From Neckera pumila (Eukaryota; Streptophyta; Bryopsida; Hypnales; Neckeraceae): a DNA stretch of 64,000 nt. The stretch lies in NCBI GenBank assembly GCA_963969595.1, contig OZ018408.1, positions 28,210,108 through 28,274,107 of the forward strand, written 5' to 3'. Every line of letters begins with the position of its first letter. The stretch's first letter is position 1. This document shows positions 46,429 to 58,255 of this stretch, one piece after another. The notes beneath the pieces are model-generated. The model made no database searches. It had not been told where the DNA came from and saw nothing but the letters and a program-made list of their open reading frames with translations. The position numbers and the translations under genes are program-made.

Positions 46429-49400
46429 ATGTCCCAGGGAAAAGAAAGCACGTGTCCAACCATTGCTTTTGAGGCGTTGGAAGCTGACGAGAGCAATTAC
46501 ATGGAGTGGAGCATTGACGCCAAATCCTATCTGTGTGCGGAGGGGTTGGATGGTACCTTGACGACAGCAAGGGGCGATTTGCATTCGGAACCGTCATCTT
46601 TGAAGTGGAAAGCGCTTCTTGTTCTGAGGCGACACTTAGACTCCTCCCTTCGGCAACAATATATTCAAGTTGATCATCCTGCCAAATTGTGGAAGCAACT
46701 CGAGGCTAGATTTCACCATGAGAAGACAATTTTTCTTCCTCAAGCCTGCAACAACTGGATTCAATTGCTTGTCCTTGATTTCTCTGACCTTTTGGCGTTC
46801 AACGCAGAGCTGCACCGGATCACCGTCCAGCTGCGCTTATGTGGAGAGACAATTTCCGATAAAGAACTCATTGATAAGACTCTGTCCACCTTTCCTCCTG
46901 CTTCTGCTCTTTTAGCACAACAGTACCGCAATATGAAGTTTAAAACTCACTCTGAATTGATGTCTTATCTTTTGCTTGTGGAAAAACAACAACAACTTCT
47001 CTTGAAGAATGCTGAATCCAAGCCTACCAAGGAAGCGCACACGGTGGAGATACCAACACGAAGGCCGCGGAACATGAAGTAGCAGCAGTAGTGGAAGCAA
47101 CATCAAAAGCAACCACCTTCTTCAAAACCCAGAGATAAGTCAAAAATCTCTAACAAACCTTACTCAAATGATTTAAAGTCTCAAAATACATGTACATGTC
47201 ACAAGTGTGGTAGGGTTGGGCACATCGCTAAGGATTGTAGAGCTTCTAATTACCTTTCAAAGCTTTACAAGGAGTTACAGCAGCTCAAGGCTGGGCAGAG
47301 AGAGGCCCATATCCTTGATGCCCCCTCGATAGATGAGACAAATTTAGAAAATTATATGGTGAGCACGATAGAGTCCGTAGATCAACCTGATGTAGCTCTA
47401 TTGGATAGTGCCACCACGCATACGATCTTGCGAGATCAAAAGTACTTTTTCGGCCTAGCCGGTTCCTGGCAAAAGTGTGGTATTACCACCATTGCAGGAA
47501 AACAAGACATGATGTTCCATGAGGGCCAGGCAGCACTGATTTTGCCTAGAGGGACCCCCCTCCGAATTGCGAAAGCAATGTATGCTCCATCAGCCCTCTG
47601 GAGCCTGATCAGCTACCGGGACCTACGGGCAAACGGAGTCCACGTTCTCATTGTGGTGAGAAATGGTGAAGAGGTTCTGGAGCTCAGGCAAGGGCAGAGA
47701 TTCCTTACCACTGTACGTGCAGGAGCCAATGGCCTATATGGAATTCACATCAGCGGTACTATCGGACCGGCTCTGATGCATCCAGCTACTGGAATTAAGC
47801 AACCTTTGGACTCTGCTTTCTCTGTCATGTTTCCAGCCAAGACTGGATTATGGCACAGCAGGTTGGGGCACCCTGGAACTACAATGTTCAGGCGTATGTT
47901 GCCCCTACAAGGACATAACATCTGCCCTAGCAACGCTGACAAGGTGGGGGAGTGCGCTGCTTGTTCCCAAGGAAAGCTCATCAAGCAACCCTCAAGGTGG
48001 AAATTACCAACGGAGCTTCCACCAAAGCTACAGCGTTTACAAGGTGATGTTTGCGGACCTATTACTCCTATTTCTGGACCTTTCAGATACTTTCTAGTCC
48101 TTGTGGATGCATCTAGGACTCATTTTGAGGTATCATTGCTTAACACCAGAAATATGGTCTTTTCCAAGCTATTAGCTATGTTAATCAAGTACCGGGCTCA
48201 TTACCCGGACTACCCTGTGAAAACTCTTAGGATGGATAATGCCCAGGAGTTTAAGTCACAACACTTTGAAAACTATTGTGTAGCCTCTGGAATTACCTTG
48301 ACCTATTTGGTTCCGTATGAACACTCTCAAAACGGTTTAGCTGAAGCATTCATTAAGAAAATCCAGCTAATTACACGGTCGCTTTTGTTACATGCAAAGC
48401 TACCCCCTACGTTCTAGGGCCATGCTGTTTTTCATGCCGCTACTCTCCTTAGATTTCGTCCTACTCTCCTTAGATTTTGTCCTACTCTCCTTAATGACCA
48501 CTCACCTTTAGAGTTACTTTCGGGACGGGTCTATAACGTTTCTCATTTTAGAACTTTTGGGTGTAGAATATGGGTTCCCATAGCTGAACCACAGAGGAAA
48601 ACCATTGGTAGCCACCGGCAGGAAGGGATATATGTAGGTTTTGATTCCCCTAGTATCATTCGCTATATCTCCCTTTCCACTGGAATGCTACATAGAGATC
48701 GGTTCCAAAACTGTCACTTTGAAGAAACCCGTTTTCCTTTGATCTTTGACCCCAAATCCAATTCTGCTTTAGAATTCCGGTCACCTGAAACATTCACACT
48801 CAATCCAGACCCTAGAACTGCCTTAGTAGACTCTAAAGTTCAAAAACTTCTCAACCTGAAATCCTTAGTTGAAAAGCTCCCGGATGGTTTCATTAATACT
48901 GAGAGGATTACTTGTAATCCACTTCCTGGTGCCGGCCAACCATCAATTAGTGTTCTTCCCGAGAAGAGGAAACCTACTCAGTTAGCATCTTCTTCCAAAC
49001 AGTCAAAACCTAATCCCCTTAGCCTTCATAGTGATCTTTCTCCTGATTCTCACCTGGATTCTTTGTTTCTTTGTACCCCAAGTGAAACAACCTTTGTGAT
49101 TACCTTTATCACTCAGATTCTCACCTCAGACTCTGATCCAATCACCCTAGCTGAAGCAAAATCTAGACCTGACTGGCCTCAATGGTCTGATGCCTTACAA
49201 GCCGAATACTCATCTCTTAGAAAACGCAAAGTTTTTGGGCCCCTAGATACAAAACTTCCTACTAAATCCATTCGTTTCAAGTTAATATTTACTAAGAAGA
49301 GAAATGCTCAGGGACATGTTGTTAGATACAAAGTACAATTAGTTGTCCAATGTTTTATCCAACGCCCTGGTCTTGATTATGACTTTACCTATTCTCTTAT

Positions 49401-50706
49401 TATAGATTCCGGGACATTTAGATATCTGCTTGCGATGGCTGTTCAGCTTGGATTAGAAACCCATTTGTTAGATATTGTTACAGCCTACCTCTATGGTCCC
49501 CTAGATGCCACCATCTATATCAGACCACCACCTGATTTTCTTGACAATACCCCGGATGACAATCCAGGGTCCTATTCTAGTTTGAAAATTCAAAAAGCCC
49601 TTTACGGCCTTAAACAAGCAGGTAGAATGTGGTACAAGTACCTTCGAGACTTCTTACTTTATCATAGGTTCAAATATGATCCATCTCTACTTTGCATCTT
49701 TACACTTAAGAATGACATAGATTTTGTAGTGATTGCTGTCTATGTAGACGACCTCAATCTAGTAGGCACCCCATCCACCTGTAGTCATGCTATAAGCCTC
49801 CTAACCACTCAATTTGAAATGAAGTTGTTAGGCCAAACTTCTTTCTGTCTTGGCCTCGAGGTGACTCACTTACCAGATGGAAGTATTTTTCTCCATCAAA
49901 CCGGCTACATCCAAAGACTTCTCAAGAAATTTCAGATGGACTAAGCTAGTCCTCTTTCTACTCCCATGATGGGACGAAGTCAAACTTTGGATGACCCCTA
50001 CCGTCCTTGCGAGGAAGAGGAGGAGGAGTTTCCTGACAAAACCCGGTACCTCGCAACAGTAAGAGCTCTCCTTTATTTGTCCACAAATACCAGGCTTGAC
50101 ATTTCTTTTGCTACAAGTGTGCTAGCTCGTCACAGCCAGAAATCGGCAGCTCGTCATTGGAACGGTGTCAAACACTTGTTCCGATACCTCCGAGGGATTG
50201 AAGACTTGAGACTTTGTTATACCAAGGAGGGGACCTCAGATATTATAGGTTATGCTGATCCAGGATTCAAATCTGACGAGAGTACTGGGAAGTCACAAAC
50301 TGGTTACATATTCTTGAAGAATAACTCTCCTATTTCGTGGAAGTCAGTGAAGCAGACGGTTACTGCTACCTCCTCGAACCACTTTGAACTTATTGCTTTC
50401 CATGAGGCAACTCGGGAAGCGGTATGGTTGAGGAACATGAATAAGATTATCATGGAGCAGTGCAAAATTACTCAAGACTTCAAGTCGACTATCATCTTTG
50501 AAGACAACGCTGCATGTATAGCTCAAGTGGCGTTTGGCTTCATCAAAGCTGACCGCACCAAACACATTTGTCCACAAGTATTTGGGTTCACCCAAGATCT
50601 CATTCAATCTGGGCAAATAGAAGTCAAGAAGATCAAATCAGCACACAACATTGCAGACATGTTGACCAAAGCTCTTCCGGCCTATACTCATAGGAGATTA
50701 GTATAA
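46429..50706 (+). pseudogene. copia gag-pol reading frame with four nonsense codons
   Basis: One frame of 1426 codons holds the whole polyprotein. By codon: gag (1 to about 250), CX2CX4HX4C zinc knuckle (257-270), protease DSATTH (about 326), pre-integrase zinc region HSRLGHP...CAAC (about 480-510), integrase with acidic residues in GDVCGP, DNAQEF and GLAEAF (about 539, 603, 640), reverse transcriptase with TAYLYG and the YVDD active site (about 1105), and RNase H with GYADPG, FEL, EDNAAC and IADMLTK (about 1274-1420). Stops: TAG at 47080 and 47089, TAG at 48415, TAA at 49942. The stop at 48415 replaces an expected Trp in a FWGH-type motif. A 21-bp in-frame tandem duplication lies at 48441-48482. 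All catalytic motifs are otherwise recognisable. Confidence 0.9.
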
Positions 50707-50828
50707 GAGGTCGGCATGCGTTTATTGCATGAGATAGTTCCTCAATAGAAGTTACACTCTTTTCTGTCTGTGAGATTTTTCCTAACTTAGGTTTTTATCA
50801 CAGATCATTTTTTAATGAGGTAACTATT

Positions 50829-50841
50829 GATTGAGGAGGAG
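50829..50841 (+). other. Polypurine tract of the copia element
   Basis: ATTGAGGAGGAG lies directly before the TGTTGAAG of the 3' LTR, the position where plus-strand DNA synthesis is primed. Confidence 0.75.
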
Positions 50842-51085
50842 TGTTGAAGTAGTAGCTAACTCAGAGTTAGAATAGTAGGTTCTACTTCTAGGTGACAGCA
50901 CTGTCAGTTAGACAGAGGGATCTATAAGTTACCTTAAGTATATTTAGGTTAATGTAAAATAAAAGTAGTACTTCCTTTTACTTTTAGTGATACTACGGAG
51001 GCTATGATCTTCCAATAGATATATGTGCTAAGACATCCTCATAATACACAAGTGATATATTTCATTTGCTCTCTCTATCACAACA
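50842..51085 (+). repeat. 3' LTR (244 bp)
   Basis: Starts TGTTGAAGTAGTAGCTAACT and ends CACAACA. Same length as the 5' LTR, with no insertions or deletions between them. Confidence 0.95.
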
Positions 51086-52765
51086 AGCTTCGTGCGCGTT
51101 CCGAGTTTTGCTGCGGAGTTTGCATTTTTGCTGGATGTCGGATCGCGTTACCGACTGTTTTTTCTGCCGTCTGCTGATCGACATTTCTAGGTAAGAATTA
51201 TCAAATATGATGGAAAGTTGGTGCAGCTGTGTTTTACGGTGCTCGTCGTGGGGTCTCCTTTGGCAGCACTGTGGTCGTCCCTTCTCTTTTGCTGAAGACA
51301 AAATAATCGATTCGAGGTTGAGCTCTGGGAGCTTCTTAGTGTATTTCGCAAGCTTGCATCTATTTGAAATGAATTTCAAGGGTTTCTAGGTTCATAGATG
51401 TGTAGATTTCGGTGTCGCGACCCTTAGTGATGACAACCTTGGAGACTCCTAATGCTATAGGGTTTCGCACATATCGATGCCATTGTCCCTTCCTTAGCCT
51501 CTGCTCGTTGATGCACTGTATCGAGATCGTGTTTGCTGACAGTACCTCGATGTTTAGAGTAGAAGTAACAATTTGCATGGAGATTTTGAGCAATCTATGC
51601 AAGTACTAGTTTCGGAAGGTGGTGAGTTTCGGAGGTTTGTCTTTCTCTTCGTGAGTGAGTTTCTAGGGTTTCTAAGTCCATTCATTAATGAATATTCTTT
51701 GAATCAGTTCTGAGCTTTATCTCTTTTTAGAAGTGAGCTACAGTTATATGTGAAATCTGGCTATGATTTCTCGTCTTTTTTTGTTTCTTTGTATTTCAGT
51801 TGCGTTTTTTGCTGGCGATTTGAAAGACTCAGCTGAGGTGTCGAAATTTAGATGCATACGTGTAGTTTACGTCAGAGATAGCCTTGTGCAGCAGATATTG
51901 TTTTATCTGAATATGAACAGGCCAACGTAAGTTCCATTGAAAGAGAATCACAGCACTACGATAGGGAACTACTACAGAATGAACTAATCTTTATGTTTAT
52001 GCTGCGCTGTGAAGAAATTCTTATTATCTCTTATCTTCTTTCTGCGGTGAATTTCATTTCGGTTACAATGCTTCGATTGGATTTTCTTCTTCAGTATAAT
52101 TCTCGTTTTTTTTCTGGTTTCTTGATTAACGTTCTGTTTAAATTTTTTGCTGTTTACTTTCTAGGTTTTCAGCTTCAATTGGTGGTGAGGGTTGTATATG
52201 GCGGTTTTCGATATTGATATTGATATTAACAGCAGTATTTGGAATTTTTAGGCGACCGTGCATCTATTATTGTTGTGCGTATAGGCTTTGATGCTGGAGA
52301 TAATTCTGCAGAATGATGGAGGTGATTCATTGTGTTCCTTATTTGTTGAGCTAGTGTACAATAGCATATTGATTTGTTGGACCTATCCCTTCCACTCGCC
52401 ACTCTGCACAAAGGGTTTTGATATTCCGATTTGGAGATTCTTATTCTTTTGGTGAATTTTGGTTTAGGAATTTAGCAGAGGGATCAGATTCTGTAATCAG
52501 ATGTCGGTATTTTAGTATTTTAGGCCTTAATGGAAGCGGATATACTTGCGACGGGCTAGTGATGAGGGGGTTTGCAATGCGATGGTTGTTAGAAGTCAGA
52601 TTTTTTGAGGTTTATTAAGGTGGACATTTGGCTCATGTGGTCGATGCGTGTGTTATGGACGCGGGATGGAGCGTTTGATGTCGTTTATGCTCCCAGGTTG
52701 GTGACAAAATGAGTCTAGAGGAGTTGGAGGCCAATCTCTCCACAGACAAAGAACAGCATCAGGAA
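51086..52765 (+). pseudogene. SPF30: Leader and first coding exon of an SPF30/SMNDC1-like splicing factor gene
   Basis: SPF30 is a Tudor-domain protein needed for spliceosome assembly. The coding exon runs from ATG at 52709 to 52765 (19 codons, MSLEELEANLSTDKEQHQE), followed by the donor GTAAGT. Plant SPF30 starts with the same pattern (EEL..NLSTYKEQLQQV), with Y and L where D and H occur here. The exon is preceded by an AG acceptor at 52695-52696. The 1.6 kb upstream looks like a CT-rich leader with a donor at 51191 (CTAGGTAAGAAT) and further introns. No downstream SPF30 exons (second helix, Tudor domain) follow; instead an unrelated coding block begins. It may be a 5' gene fragment, or a promoter and first exon now feeding the downstream frame. 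Confidence 0.5.
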
Positions 52766-52873
52766 GTAAGTGATTTTGAAAATGAAGAATTCTTTGTATT
52801 TGAAGTTTTGTTCTATAATCAGAATGCAAAGATGTTGGAGTTTTTTGGTGAGGATTGGTGTTGATGATTTTAG

Positions 52874-54296
52874 GGTTTTGTATTTGGAGCGCAAGTGGAA
52901 GAATGTCTCGTGGTTAAGCCTGGACATGTCGAGCATCGAGAAATGGCGGAAGGTTTGATTGAGGTATTCATTTCAATGCCCTGTGCCCTGTGTGTATCTG
53001 ATGCTTGTAATTGGATTATGCCCTATGCCCTGTGTGTATTGGTGGTTGTGATTGGATTATGATAGACAGACTCTATCATATTACAAACACCTAAAAAGAT
53101 GTGATGATATTACATCTTAGATTTGTGAGGTTTATATTGAGAACATTTAGATATTAACGTATAGACTTGATATAGATTATAGTAAATTGATTTTTTTATT
53201 GTTGTGTTGTGATGTGTAGATCCCGTTTCCTTTTATCAAGGACTACTTGGCTTCTAGCTACTTTTACCTCATAGATGACCCTCCTCCCACTTCCACTAGT
53301 GCATTGCAATTTATTGAGCAGGATTTGAATGCAGACGTGGACCGCACTTCATTCGATGCTTCAAAGGATGCCTTGAAGTACTTTTTATTAAAATACTTCT
53401 CTACTTTGGTGGTTGCGGAGGTCATGGAGGTCTATGAGGAGGTTCAGGGCTCAGTACTGGGCATTCAGTACTTTCTCCGTGGTGGCTAAGGCATTTTCGG
53501 ATTGCGGGTGTTGAACTATGTCATTGATATTATAAATCAGCGTTGCACATGTGACACCAGTCGAAATTCAGGTGTTTTGATGGGGGCTGTTACACCTCAG
53601 CGATCTGGTCATCAGCCTCGTGATGAAGGGACATCTAATGCTAGAGGAGGCCCAGCACAGTGGCGAGGACGGCGAGGACGGCGAGGTGGATCGTTTGCTC
53701 CTGTTGTACTTTTGGGTGTGTTTTTTGAGGGACTTTTGACGGTTGACATTCTACTCCCAGCCTTTGTGACCCCGGAAAAGCTTCCTACCAGAGAGGAGCG
53801 AGTTCGGAGGAGGACTACCATCGGAGAGAGATCATTTATGTTTCTTGATCATGTGATGGCGTTATATCTTTCATTTCATCACTATGATCCTTTGGAGGAT
53901 CGCATTCAGGATGTTACCCTCTACCATGGTCTACGTGCATCCTCATGGGAGAGGTTTTGTCCAAAGGGCATTGCTCCACCGAGTAGGAGGAACAAGTTTT
54001 CCGTTGGGCCGACATTTTATGTGTCTAATGACTTAGGTCATGCGTTTGAGCATCCGCTCTATAACCATCCACGATTGTACGCGGGTGATGCAGTTAGCGT
54101 TCTTGCATTTATGGTCCTAGTCGACATTCTCTATGGTGATCGAGCTCCCTCAGATGGCGGTGCTCCATTTGTTATGCGGTGGTTTCAGTTTCCTGATGCA
54201 GACTGGCTGAGCTTTTGTATTGGAAATCTCTTTGAGTATGATGCTCCGCATGATTTTGACATCATGATCGGCCATTCCTGTATTCCTCAAGATTAG
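52874..54296 (+). pseudogene. ADP-ribosyltransferase-like (DUF3990-type) protein, frame broken by one TAA
   Basis: A tentative small exon (52874-52952, ...LERKWKNVSWLSLDMSSIEK) precedes a long exon that starts at an AG acceptor (53220). The long exon runs to a TAA at 53487-53489, then continues in the same frame to 54296. The second part contains an Arg-Gly-rich stretch (RGRRGRRGG) and a C-terminal domain of about 110 residues with VTLYHGL, then GPTFYVSND and an A-F-E-H helix. That is the pattern of the DUF3990/ART fold (Y-H-G on the first strand, F-Y-(V/L)-(T/S) on the second), which binds NAD. The frame is GC-richer than its surroundings and coding-like on both sides of the stop. It could be a nonsense mutation, a missed intron, or two genes. 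The N-terminal part matches nothing I know. Confidence 0.5.
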
Positions 54297-55056
54297 GGAC
54301 AGGCGTTAACTTTTTAGTTTCTTCGTCGTAGGGAGACGATCCAACCAACGCAGATTGCATTCTGCTCGAAGAGAGCACGGACTTGGTTGAGTAGATATGC
54401 TCACTGTCTTCTTCGGGAGAAGAGTGCCTCATGATGCTCCATGAAATTCAATAAAAAATCTTATCCATTCAACGCTAGGGCTGACTTGGTACCAATGGTA
54501 AGAAGACTATTGTGGACCATTTTGGTCCATTGCGCATAGTTCCACTTCCTGGATTCACAATTCTTTTTCTTACAAAAGAACGAAAAATCAGGGAATATTT
54601 CACATGTATTTTGGTCAACTCATACTTAAAAACAACAACAATATAGGTGGTCTATATAAAATCACATAGCTTCTCATTGTTCACACTAGAAGGAGATAAT
54701 TCTTATTCTTTTGGTTGTTAAAAAATATGTATCTCTTAATTCCCTAAATAGTTTCATTGTCAATCCCAAAGTATCCCTTGAGATTGTAGAATAATGAATG
54801 AGCCTTTTGCCATGTGTAGAAGTTGCATGATGATTTCATTGAATTCATGAAATGGTAACTTCTCATCTCAATTCCAACCTTTTGAATCCCAATTGCGTAA
54901 GGTTGCAAAAGAGCAAAATTGGGTCTTAGATTAGGGGTTCAAATTGGATTGCATTCCATAATGAGTACGGTTATTGGTTAATGCCTCTCTCACACAACTC
55001 AAAGCATAATGCTTATTTATTTCAATCAATAAGTTTGAATGACCCATTGTCATTTT
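54297..55056. other. Spacer, no gene seen
   Basis: 3' flank of the preceding frame, then AT-rich sequence without recognised features. Confidence 0.4.
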
Positions 55057-55398
55057 TTATGTAAGTTGGATCTTGTAAGCCCTCAAGTTTGGGTCTTGTA
55101 AGCCTGAAACTGCCAACTCCACGTCTTCTTTGTAGTTGATACCTGTGCACCACTCCATGCCTCGAAGCTGGTAGTTAGTATCCTTCGTCCACTCCAGGTT
55201 CTCACCATCTCCGCGACATAGAAGGGCCCTCACCTCATTACATTCAAAAAACGGGAGCTTCCCTTTGCTCCTCTCAACTTCTTCATCCACTTTTGCAAAA
55301 TATTCTCGCAAATCAGACTTGCGCTTTGGAAGGAAAGCCATCCCAGCTACAACAAGTGCACTAACAAGTGATGACGTGAGCAAACAAGCCTGACCCAA
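55057..55398 (-). CDS. Unknown small protein or exon with one membrane segment
   Basis: 113 codons on the minus strand. Residues 5-23 are hydrophobic (LLTSSLVSALVVAGMAFL), followed by a charged region (KRKSDLREYFAKVDEEVERS) and a mixed tail with three cysteines. Composition and codon use look more like coding DNA than the flanks. A TTTTGGGTCAG acceptor-like stretch lies just upstream, so this could be an internal exon instead of a complete gene. A second small minus-strand frame at 55452-55649 might belong to it. I recognise no family. Confidence 0.3.
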   Translation of the reverse strand: MGQACLLTSSLVSALVVAGMAFLPKRKSDLREYFAKVDEEVERSKGKLPFFECNEVRALLCRGDGENLEWTKDTNYQLRGMEWCTGINYKEDVELAVSGLQDPNLRAYKIQLT

Positions 55399-56639
55399 AA
55401 CAAAACAATGCTAAAATATGAAAACGGAGGACAAACACAACAATGAGAACCCTATTTTGTACTAAAGTACATTGTTGCAAGTACATTTGACACCATTACT
55501 CCGACGCCTATACACTTGGACGCCGAGGTGTTCTCACAAATCGGGAAGGACAGTTTCCAATGTTGATGGCCCCTAGGTAATCCTCCAAAAAATGGAGAGT
55601 CGTATTCGAACCTTACCGATGAAATCCTGAAAATGGAGGCATAGGCCAACTGCTCACTGAAACTATCTCGGTGCCGAGACTCTCTTGGAGAAGGGCAGGG
55701 TTATAAAACCGGTTAATTTGCCTCCTAAACTTGAACCACAATTTTTAGAGCAATTTATAATAAATAAACCCATTGTCGTCAGATTTTGGAGTTGTTGTTC
55801 CTGATATACATAAATTTTATCTCCATATACAAGCAACTGTGAGGAATACGTTGAGGAATAGAAATTGTAGTTTTTTAAGAGAGTATGAATTTGTTGTGAC
55901 TTCTGAACATGTTCAGCTCAAAAGTGTCCATAAAGCATCCTATCTCCACTCAAATTTAACTCCATGTTGTTCATGATCAATCATCCAAAGCAGTCATGAA
56001 TAGTTTTTAAAAAGAGGTGACGAAGGTGTCATTGTGGTCATCGAAGTCCCACTAAAAAATAGATAGCAAGTATTTGAGGATAATTACAGAGATTGAATTT
56101 TCATGAATGAAGCAATAATGTGTTTCCACTTTCTTAGCAATTCTAATGTTACTACTATATTGATGCAAGTCAATTTTGTTCTGTTGTCGTAGCTTCTTGT
56201 GGTTGAAGTAGGTAGGATGATCTTCCTGAATACTAAGCATAATGAAAGCTCAATGCCACAAAAGCATGATGTTTTACATTTTTTTGGACACATGATTCCT
56301 CCATTATTTGGCTAGGGGCATTTTAGGTAATTTTACATTTTTTAGAGAAATATTTCATCACCTTCCAATTATCCCAAGTCGTTTGGTAATTACAAGGAGA
56401 GCTCTTGTAGAGAGAAGTCCTACTGAATGAGAAGACATCTCATGGGCAAGGTTGTCTTGTCGGACAGGATTTCGGGTTTTTATGTCTAATAGACATGTCG
56501 TGTCGCATGTCATGTTCGACAAGCATCGAGTACGCTTGACGGATTCGTTGATTGGAAGATTGGATTTTTGTTTTTTTTTAGCCCGGGATAAATGGAGTTT
56601 TGTGACGTGGCTAGTCCGTAAGAGTGACGTGGAAAGGTT
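55399..56639. other. Spacer, no gene seen
   Basis: Short frames on both strands without domains. No repeat recognised until the GC-rich array starts at about 56640. Confidence 0.4.
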
Positions 56640-56933
56640 ACCATGGGCGACTGCGGGTCCACAAAATGGGCGACTGCAGGTCCAAAATAGGGGCAACCGC
56701 GGGTCCAAGACATGGGTGACCGTGGGTCCAAGACATGATCAACCGTGGGTAAAAATGCTGGGCGACCGTGGGTAAAATTCAGGGGTGACCGCGGGTCTGA
56801 AATCGAGGCGACTTCGGGTCCTCAGTGAAGGCGACTTCGGGTCGGATACTGGGCGACCACGGGTCCAAAAGGAGGGCAACCGCGGTTCTTGAATGAGGCG
56901 ACTGCTGGACTGGAGGGCGACCGCGGCTATTGT
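56640..56933. repeat. GC-rich minisatellite, unit about 20-27 bp
   Basis: Roughly a dozen degenerate copies of GGGCGACCGCGGGTCCAAAA. Unit length varies and the A-rich linker changes, while the GCGAC(C/T)(G/T)CGGGTC core is kept. The array stops where a TTAA element begins (56934), and two to three more units appear at 59210-59270. The minus-strand frames here translate the repeat. Confidence 0.85.
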
Positions 56934-57864
56934 TTAACCCCTAAAGGACCAAGGCATTTCTTCTATCAAAAGACACTCAAAACTGCCATTTCTATTGCAA
57001 AGCAACAAAAACCTTAGAAATTGTTTCTTTTTTGCATATCTAACCGTAGGATCTTATACTAGATTAGTACAAGAATGTATGGAAGAAATTTCATAAACTT
57101 TCACCACGTAGATTGCAAGATATTTGCATTTAAAGTGTAAAAAAAAGTTTTTTGGTACCTTGTTCAACTAGATTTTTTGGCTTTGAATCTTTTTAATTTA
57201 AAGTTCTTGCACTCCAGATGATGTGTTCATAATATTTTATGTTGAATAGTTGAGTTGAGAATCTAGGAAAAAAAAGTTAGGAAAAAACACTTAATTTTCA
57301 CTCATTAAAAAATTGTTAAGTAACAGTAGGTTTAAGATTGAAGGGAACACTATATTGTTAATAGCTTCAAGAGGGAATTGAAACACAATAATCCCAATGG
57401 TTCGATTGTACCAACATGCATACTTAACCTTATCTTACAATTTTTTTGGGAAAATTATGAAAATTGCATTCAAAAATGAATTCTACAAGTTATTTTTTCA
57501 AGAAGATGCTTAGATTTCCCGAAAAATTAAGATTGTCCATAACTTTCTCATTATTAGTCCATATTGAATGAAACAAAGCTTCATATTTAGACAAAAATAT
57601 AATCTTTGAAAAAATAATTTGAAAAAAAATAATGTTGACTTTTTGTGATTTTTTGGTGTTGCCCACTGAGTCCCAATTTTGCTTTTTGTGACATAACTTT
57701 TTCTCCCGGGCATCAATTGAAACAAAAATTATATATTCACAAAGCTCTCGCAGAAGTACACAACCTCCAAAAATCCCAAAAAATCAGACCTCATATTCAG
57801 AACATAGGTACCTGCCTGAACCCATTTTGTCCCCCGAGGGGACAAGCGGTCCTTTAGGGATTAA
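56934..57864 (+). mobile_element. TTAA-ended element, copy 5 (931 bp)
   Basis: Starts TTAACCCCTAAAGGACCAAGG directly at the edge of the minisatellite and ends GGTCCTTTAGGGATTAA, with the subterminal hairpin GTCCCCCGAGGGGAC. Full-length for the family and colinear with the copy at 58256-59138. No transposase; the small frame at 57645-57857 recurs in other copies in changed form and is not coding. Confidence 0.85.
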
Positions 57865-58255
57865 GGTCTTAATCAAGGATATCCATTGCAATCTTGACTT
57901 CTCGTAGAATTCAAAGCTCTTGTAAATGAGCCTCAAATACAGTAGAACTTGAAGAAAAAATCACATTCGAAATTCATTTGAAAGAAATGTAGAGTACACT
58001 TTGAGAAGCCAAAATTTGATTAGGGTTATTCAAATTAGGCCGTTAAACCTCATACCCTTTGGGTCACCAACTTTTTAGGTTTGACTTGTTAAAAGTGAAT
58101 TGAAAATCTTTCATAGATTTAACACCCTCATGGTCAATTGCTATAATCCTCCAACTTATAAGTGATATTATTGTATTTTTTCTTCCTATGTGATTTCTAA
58201 TATGTTTAGTTTGAATTTGTACGGTTACAATTTCAAAACAATTGATGCGATTTAT
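57865..58255. other. Spacer between two TTAA elements
   Basis: 391 bp of AT-rich sequence, no feature recognised. Confidence 0.4.

Larger units (their letters stand above)
46062..51090 (+). mobile_element. Ty1/copia LTR retrotransposon, complete but inactivated (with AGCTT target duplications)
   Basis: A full structure in order: target duplication AGCTT (46062-46066), 5' LTR, gag-pol, purine tract, 3' LTR, AGCTT (51086-51090). The gene order protease, integrase, reverse transcriptase, RNase H makes it copia and not gypsy. Comparing the LTRs by eye I count 11 differences in 244 positions, 9 of them transitions, so the insertion is not recent. The single gag-pol frame carries four stop codons, so the copy cannot be autonomous. 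It was inserted in a CT-rich sequence upstream of the SPF30-like first exon. Confidence 0.95.
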
